This document shows positions 60,550 to 64,000 of a DNA stretch of 64,000 nucleotides, piece by piece. The notes below the pieces were generated by a model. That model searched no databases and was not told the DNA's origin. It was given only the letters and a program-made list of their open reading frames with translations. Position numbers and translations under genes: made by a program. Position 1 is the stretch's first letter, and each line of letters begins with the position of its first letter. The stretch is from assembly GCA_964497615.1 (NCBI GenBank), contig CAZCEC010000027.1:14133-78132 (forward strand), given 5' to 3'. This DNA is from CAZCEC01 sp964497615. Its GTDB lineage: Bacteria; Chloroflexota; Anaerolineae; Anaerolineales; UBA6663.

Positions 60550-61164
60550 TTAATAGGTGATCACCTGCGCCAGCCTCGGCGCCAGGTAGTCATAGGCCTC
60601 CGAGTCCTTCTTTGCATCCCGCCGCAGAATCACGCCGGTCACCAGGTCCGTCGCCTGGATCAACGGCTCACTCTCCGACCGCCGCACCGTGACGCGCCGG
60701 AACCCGTGGTCAATCTCGCGCGCCTTCATCACGCGCTTTAGCTCGCCGCGCGTCCGTTCGGGCGAGCCAAATTCATCCAGGATCAGCGTGCCCTCGGCGC
60801 GCCGATCGGGCGGTATCTGGCGAATAAGCTCAGACACGAAGTACAGGCAAAAATCCAGGCCCGCCATCACGCGGAAGGGGTCGGGCAGGGCGGTCTTGTC
60901 GGCGACCAGCGCCCGCGCTTCAAAGTCGGCTTCGCGCAGGCGGCTGAAGACCAACTGGCGCAGCTTGCCAGAAGCCAGCCGGTTGAAGTGAAAGTCAAAG
61001 TTGGCGGGCAGGCGCGCCTGCCGCCGAACGTCGGCCAGGGTTGCTCGCAGCCCGTCGGGGTTGGTCGTCGCCACCACGGCCATCACAAAGTAGCGTGACG
61101 CGCCCTTGTTGAACGAAAAGCTCGCGTCGCCGGCCTCGTCGCCCGCGAAGGTTTGGGTCAGCAT
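60550..61164 (-). CDS. DUF3800-family protein
   Basis: The 204-residue product opens with FAGDEAGDASFSFNKG, the DEAGD-type motif of DUF3800 proteins, which have a predicted RNase H-like fold, and ends with SESEPLIQATDLVTGVILRR, the conserved QxADL-like C-terminal segment. Members occur in mobile and defence regions, and the acidic residues suggest metal-dependent nuclease activity, though function is largely unproven. It is a lone minus-strand gene with high-GC codon use, flanked by repeat-bearing non-coding DNA on both sides. Confidence 0.85.
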   Translation of the reverse strand: MLTQTFAGDEAGDASFSFNKGASRYFVMAVVATTNPDGLRATLADVRRQARLPANFDFHFNRLASGKLRQLVFSRLREADFEARALVADKTALPDPFRVMAGLDFCLYFVSELIRQIPPDRRAEGTLILDEFGSPERTRGELKRVMKAREIDHGFRRVTVRRSESEPLIQATDLVTGVILRRDAKKDSEAYDYLAPRLAQVITY

Positions 61165-61891
61165 GACCGCCGCTCACCCACCGATGTCGTTCCCAGTTTC
61201 CACCAGTTCATCCAGCATTACCACCCAGTCATCCGTTTGCATCTTTGTCCCAGACTTCGCACAGCCGCTTGAAGAACAGCAGAGGTTTGTTTGCAGCCTC
61301 TCCTGACAACCGCAACGGAACCCACACTTTCTAAACGAAACGTTACCCCGGTTTTGTCGGGAAATACACACGCCAGAACTACGAAAGCGCTCTTGACCGG
61401 TGGTTTCAAAAACTCGGACGGACGCCTCGGGCAGGCTAAGCGGGTGCGCGGTGTTCATCATTGGATCATCACGCGATCTTCACTGGCCTGTTTTTGCCAC
61501 CAGGCAGTCCAGGCTTCACTTTGAAATGGCCGGGTTTGTGACTTATGCCGTCACAAGTCGGTCCTTGTTCAAGTGATTCAACTTCGACTGGCTGGCTTGC
61601 CAGGCCGCCTCTTTTATGTCGTTGTCACTGGACTTAAGCCAGAACCAGAGTTGCGGATCGACTTAATATACCGTCCAGGTGTTGCGGGTTGCGGGTCGCA
61701 TAATCGGCTTGTTTTCTCGGCATTTCAAATATCCAGAACTCGGACCACCTCTCCACAACTCGACGCCCGATTCAAAATCCTCGGCGTTTCTAGGGTTTCG
61801 CAACATCCGCAACTCCGCTGTCGATCCGCAACCCGCCCTTCTGATCCGCAACCTTGTCCTGGATGTAGCCCAGGTTGAGCTTGCTACTTGC
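61165..61891. other. Non-coding region with diverged repeat
   Basis: No supported gene. It holds the second copy of the 84-nt repeat (61596-61679) and stretches resembling the 59.2 kb region (for example CCGCAACGGAACC near 61308 against CCGCAGCGGAACC near 59219). Confidence 0.5.
61596..61679 (+). repeat. Diverged 84-nt repeat, copy 2
   Basis: Partner of 59934-60017, same orientation, about 1.66 kb apart. Confidence 0.6.
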
Positions 61892-63307
61892 CTATGGCCA
61901 GGCCTGCCGGGTCACCGGTTCGATTGCGGTCAGCAAGCCCTTGCCGAACGGCGTCAGTTGGACAGCCGCCAGCTTCCGATAGCCGGGGCCCAGGACTTGG
62001 TCAGGTCCGTACTCAACTACCAGGATGCCAAAGTCGCACAATGGCCCGACGATCACCCTCTCGACCAGGCTGTGGAGGATGGTGTGCGCCGTCTCATGGT
62101 TTTCTATTTGCCAGACCAGGGACGCGTCCTGGATGACCTGGTCGGCGAACGGCTCGAAGGGCGTTGGCTTACCAACAGGAAGCGCCAGCAGGTGCTTGAG
62201 CGCTAGGCACGTAAAGCCGTATGGCAACTCGCCGCCGCCATAGGACCAGGGGAAAGCAATGAGCCAGTTGACGCGCGTCCACCAGGTGGTGAACAACAGC
62301 CAGACTTGCGTCGCGGCGGGAGCAGCCAGGAATTGCTCACCCCGCTCGGTTTGCTGCCAGCGGCGGGCTGGGCCGCCGCTGACCAGGCCGGCCACAGCCG
62401 CCAGCACATGCCGGAAGTACAGCGGCCAGACTTCGGTCTCATTGCGGACCACGTAGACCTGGTCACCGATCTTGTCCTCTAGCTGGGGCGGCTTCACGAA
62501 CTGGGCACAAATGGCGCGGACGGCCTTGAGCGGCAGGTTGCCGGTGGCCTGGGTGCCGGTGACGCGCTGATCACGCAGATAGGTAAGCAGCGCCAGCACA
62601 TCGCGGCGCAGGGGCAGGATTTCAGCCGTGGCCCGATCGGCCTTGGAAAGCGTGCGCACCCAGGCTGAGTCCAGGGTGAGCTCGCCCTCGTCCAGCGCAT
62701 CCGCGATCGTGGCCCACGTATTGCCGACGTCGGCGCTGCGGCCGCGGCCCATGCGGCGCAGTTGAGCGTTGCCGGCTTCCACGTCAAAGGCGTCCGGGTC
62801 GAAGTCGCCGCCCACCCATTCCAGGTACTCTTCGTGCTCGGGGTGGCGCGGGTTGCGGATGGCCTCCAGGAACGTCTCGTATCCCCAGACGCCGCCCACA
62901 TCCTCGGGCGGGCAGGCGCGCTTGCCCGCCACGCAAAGCGGATAGTGCGCGCCCGGCTCGGGCGGCACGATCTTCTCGACGAGCACGGTATGGTTCCAGC
63001 CATCGCCGAAGTCGTACTCGTAGACAAACCGGGCGCCGGGCTTGGGGACCACCTGGCTCAGCCGGTAGCGCTGCTCGGGCAGCAGCTCCAAATCGCCTTC
63101 ATCGTCGTATTCGGTCGCGCCGTAAGTGGCGCCGCCGATCACGAACTGGTGCAGGTGCGAATCGGTCCAGCCCATCACGATCTGCAGGAGGTCATGCAGC
63201 TGGCGTAGAGTGGTGTCGCCGGGCACGAGCACGCGCCGCCAGACAGGCGGGCGGGTGCTGTTCAAGGTGATCTTAAGCTGGTAGATAGGGGCGGAAGTTT
63301 TGGCCAT
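61892..63307 (-). CDS. Plasmid pRiA4b ORF-3-like protein with long C-terminal extension
   Basis: The first ~190 residues are the pRiA4b ORF-3 (IS1096 TnpR-like) fold: IYQLKITLNSTRPPVWRRVL, LLQIVMGWTDSHLHQFVIGG, FVYEYDFGDGWNHTVLVEKI and YPLCVAGKRACPPEDVGG. The usual family member ends about there; this one has a further ~280 residues of helical sequence with several tryptophans and no recognised domain. The family is common on mobile elements and its function is unknown. The ATG at 63307 lacks a clear ribosome site. The 176 nt upstream to the PIN gene contain nothing recognised. Confidence 0.85.
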   Translation of the reverse strand: MAKTSAPIYQLKITLNSTRPPVWRRVLVPGDTTLRQLHDLLQIVMGWTDSHLHQFVIGGATYGATEYDDEGDLELLPEQRYRLSQVVPKPGARFVYEYDFGDGWNHTVLVEKIVPPEPGAHYPLCVAGKRACPPEDVGGVWGYETFLEAIRNPRHPEHEEYLEWVGGDFDPDAFDVEAGNAQLRRMGRGRSADVGNTWATIADALDEGELTLDSAWVRTLSKADRATAEILPLRRDVLALLTYLRDQRVTGTQATGNLPLKAVRAICAQFVKPPQLEDKIGDQVYVVRNETEVWPLYFRHVLAAVAGLVSGGPARRWQQTERGEQFLAAPAATQVWLLFTTWWTRVNWLIAFPWSYGGGELPYGFTCLALKHLLALPVGKPTPFEPFADQVIQDASLVWQIENHETAHTILHSLVERVIVGPLCDFGILVVEYGPDQVLGPGYRKLAAVQLTPFGKGLLTAIEPVTRQAWP

Positions 63308-63483
63308 GGGAACACTCGCGCCAGACGGGCTACGCTTATTTGATATTACCCTGGCGGTGTCGCCTGGTTGCGCACGGCCGTTGTTGCGGGTTCAGCGACG
63401 GCTCCGGGTGTGCAGGGTAGGGACAGGCTCAGCGGCTGAGCGGTGGCCTTGCTTGGCGCGCGACTTGAATTTTCTCCGCCAGC

Positions 63484-63956
63484 CTATTGGTCATCGGCCT
63501 CGGCCGCCGTGGCAACGTCAGCAGGCCTTGAAAGGCGCCTGAGCCACTGGACCTGATCAAAGTCCTTATCAAAGCTGGCGAGGAATTCTAAGGCTCGCGT
63601 CTGGCAAGCGAGCGCAATCAATGCGTCGTTGAAGTTGAGCTCCCCCTGAGTCTGTTCGACCAGCGCCACGACAGCCGCATACTGTTGTGGCAGATCAGGA
63701 TAGAGCCAGACGATGGTGTTGGCGGGGAAGTCGTGCCGCAATTGGGCCAGCAGCGCCGATAGTTCGGCCGACCGGCGGTGCTCGTGCGGCGGGCCAGGGT
63801 GCTAATGACCTCGGCAAGGACACAGTCGAAGACGACCGGCCTAAAATCGTGCTCGGCCAGAGCAATTTTTATTTCAAGTGAGCGCTGGTGACAGAGGTCC
63901 TGCGCGTCGAGGAGGCCCAGGACGAAGGATGTATCTAGGGCAACGCGGGCCGCCAC
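63484..63956 (-). pseudogene. PIN-domain toxin gene, frameshifted
   Basis: Two overlapping frames make one PIN nuclease. The first (from GTG 63956) gives RVALDTSFVLGLLDAQD with the first acidic residue and VFDCVLAEVISTLARR with the second. The frame breaks near 63764, and the rest continues one base off as LSALLAQLRHDFPANTIVWL and ELNFNDALIALACQTR with the later acidic pair, then FLASFDKDFDQV to 63484. One base is missing. With repair the protein would be about 158 residues. It follows a probable antitoxin end by 2 nt. Confidence 0.75.
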
Positions 63957-63958
63957 GG

Positions 63959-64000
63959 CTAATCGTGGTCGTACAACGCTTCGCTATCGGCCACGGCATC
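63959..64000 (-). CDS. C-terminal end of a gene upstream of the PIN toxin, probable antitoxin
   Basis: The last 13 codons before a TAG encode an acidic tail (DAVADSEALYDHD). The gene extends beyond the right edge. Its position two bases before the PIN toxin start suggests the antitoxin of the pair. Confidence 0.45.
   Translation of the reverse strand, partial: DAVADSEALYDHD

Noticed and set aside
1..64000. CRISPR array
   Set aside because: No set of near-identical repeats with regular unique spacers was seen; the heptamer and 9-nt repeats are too short and the island repeats too few and diverged.

Overview
The window reads as a high-GC genomic contig from a member of the Chloroflexota, probably Anaerolineae or a related class. 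This is inferred from gene content and style: GT20-HAD trehalose fusion, LuxR/MalT-type giant regulators, Kelch lipoproteins rich in TPT repeats, LPXTG protein with a sortase, group I xylose isomerase, and secreted proteins ending in short 'LPV/LPI' tails. No rRNA or intact tRNA is present to confirm it. Two 10-N runs at 15095-15104 and 15853-15862 are scaffold gaps, so this is a draft assembly.

Left part (1-38 kb) is ordinary chromosome. A cation:proton antiporter start and a secreted metalloprotease are followed by a minus-strand trehalose/disaccharide operon running 11822->1836: LacI repressor, sugar-binding lipoprotein, two ABC permeases, trehalose synthase, fused trehalose-6-phosphate synthase/phosphatase, and a glycosyltransferase. 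The genes are joined by 1-22 nt overlaps or short gaps. A strong promoter and a 29-bp inverted-repeat operator lie ahead of lacI. One permease carries an inserted cytochrome-c-like CxxCH segment. Then come an (alpha/alpha)6 glycosidase, a large M23 peptidase with NBR1-like, CARDB and PPC domains, a MalT-like regulator, three tandem Kelch lipoproteins separated by GTGANNN heptamer repeats, a frameshifted SRPBCC gene with its ArsR regulator, an FAD oxidoreductase, a DGPF/ECF42 sigma pair, two paralogous membrane proteins, a flavodoxin with a 31-residue membrane peptide, a LarA-like protein, a VapBC pair, a sortase with its LPXTG substrate, and xylB-xylA.

Right part (38.4 kb to the end) looks like an accessory island. 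It starts at a degenerate tRNA-Cys-like sequence whose 3' half is intact, next to a possible serine-recombinase scrap. Composition becomes patchy and AT-richer. After two lipoproteins, a frameshifted zinc-ribbon/TM/S74-chaperone gene and an ATPase fragment, a plus-strand gene train runs from 42.2 to 59.1 kb: a 1620-residue Eco57I-type methyltransferase, two unknown genes, a metallophosphoesterase, a DUF262/DUF1524 (GmrSD-type) nuclease, a PLD nuclease, a 74-residue basic protein, a CBS-HEPN fusion, a PLD-SNF2 helicase and a DUF7669-like protein. The 3' end of the methyltransferase gene is repeated twice downstream, each time directly after an unrelated gene, so the locus appears to have grown by recombination at that tail.

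I infer that this train is a composite anti-phage island. The methyltransferase would supply modification and the PLD-helicase restriction, with several other nuclease-like proteins around them. It does not match the gene sets of BREX or DISARM as I know them. Beyond it lie diverged repeats, a DUF3800 protein, a pRiA4b ORF-3-like protein and a frameshifted PIN toxin.
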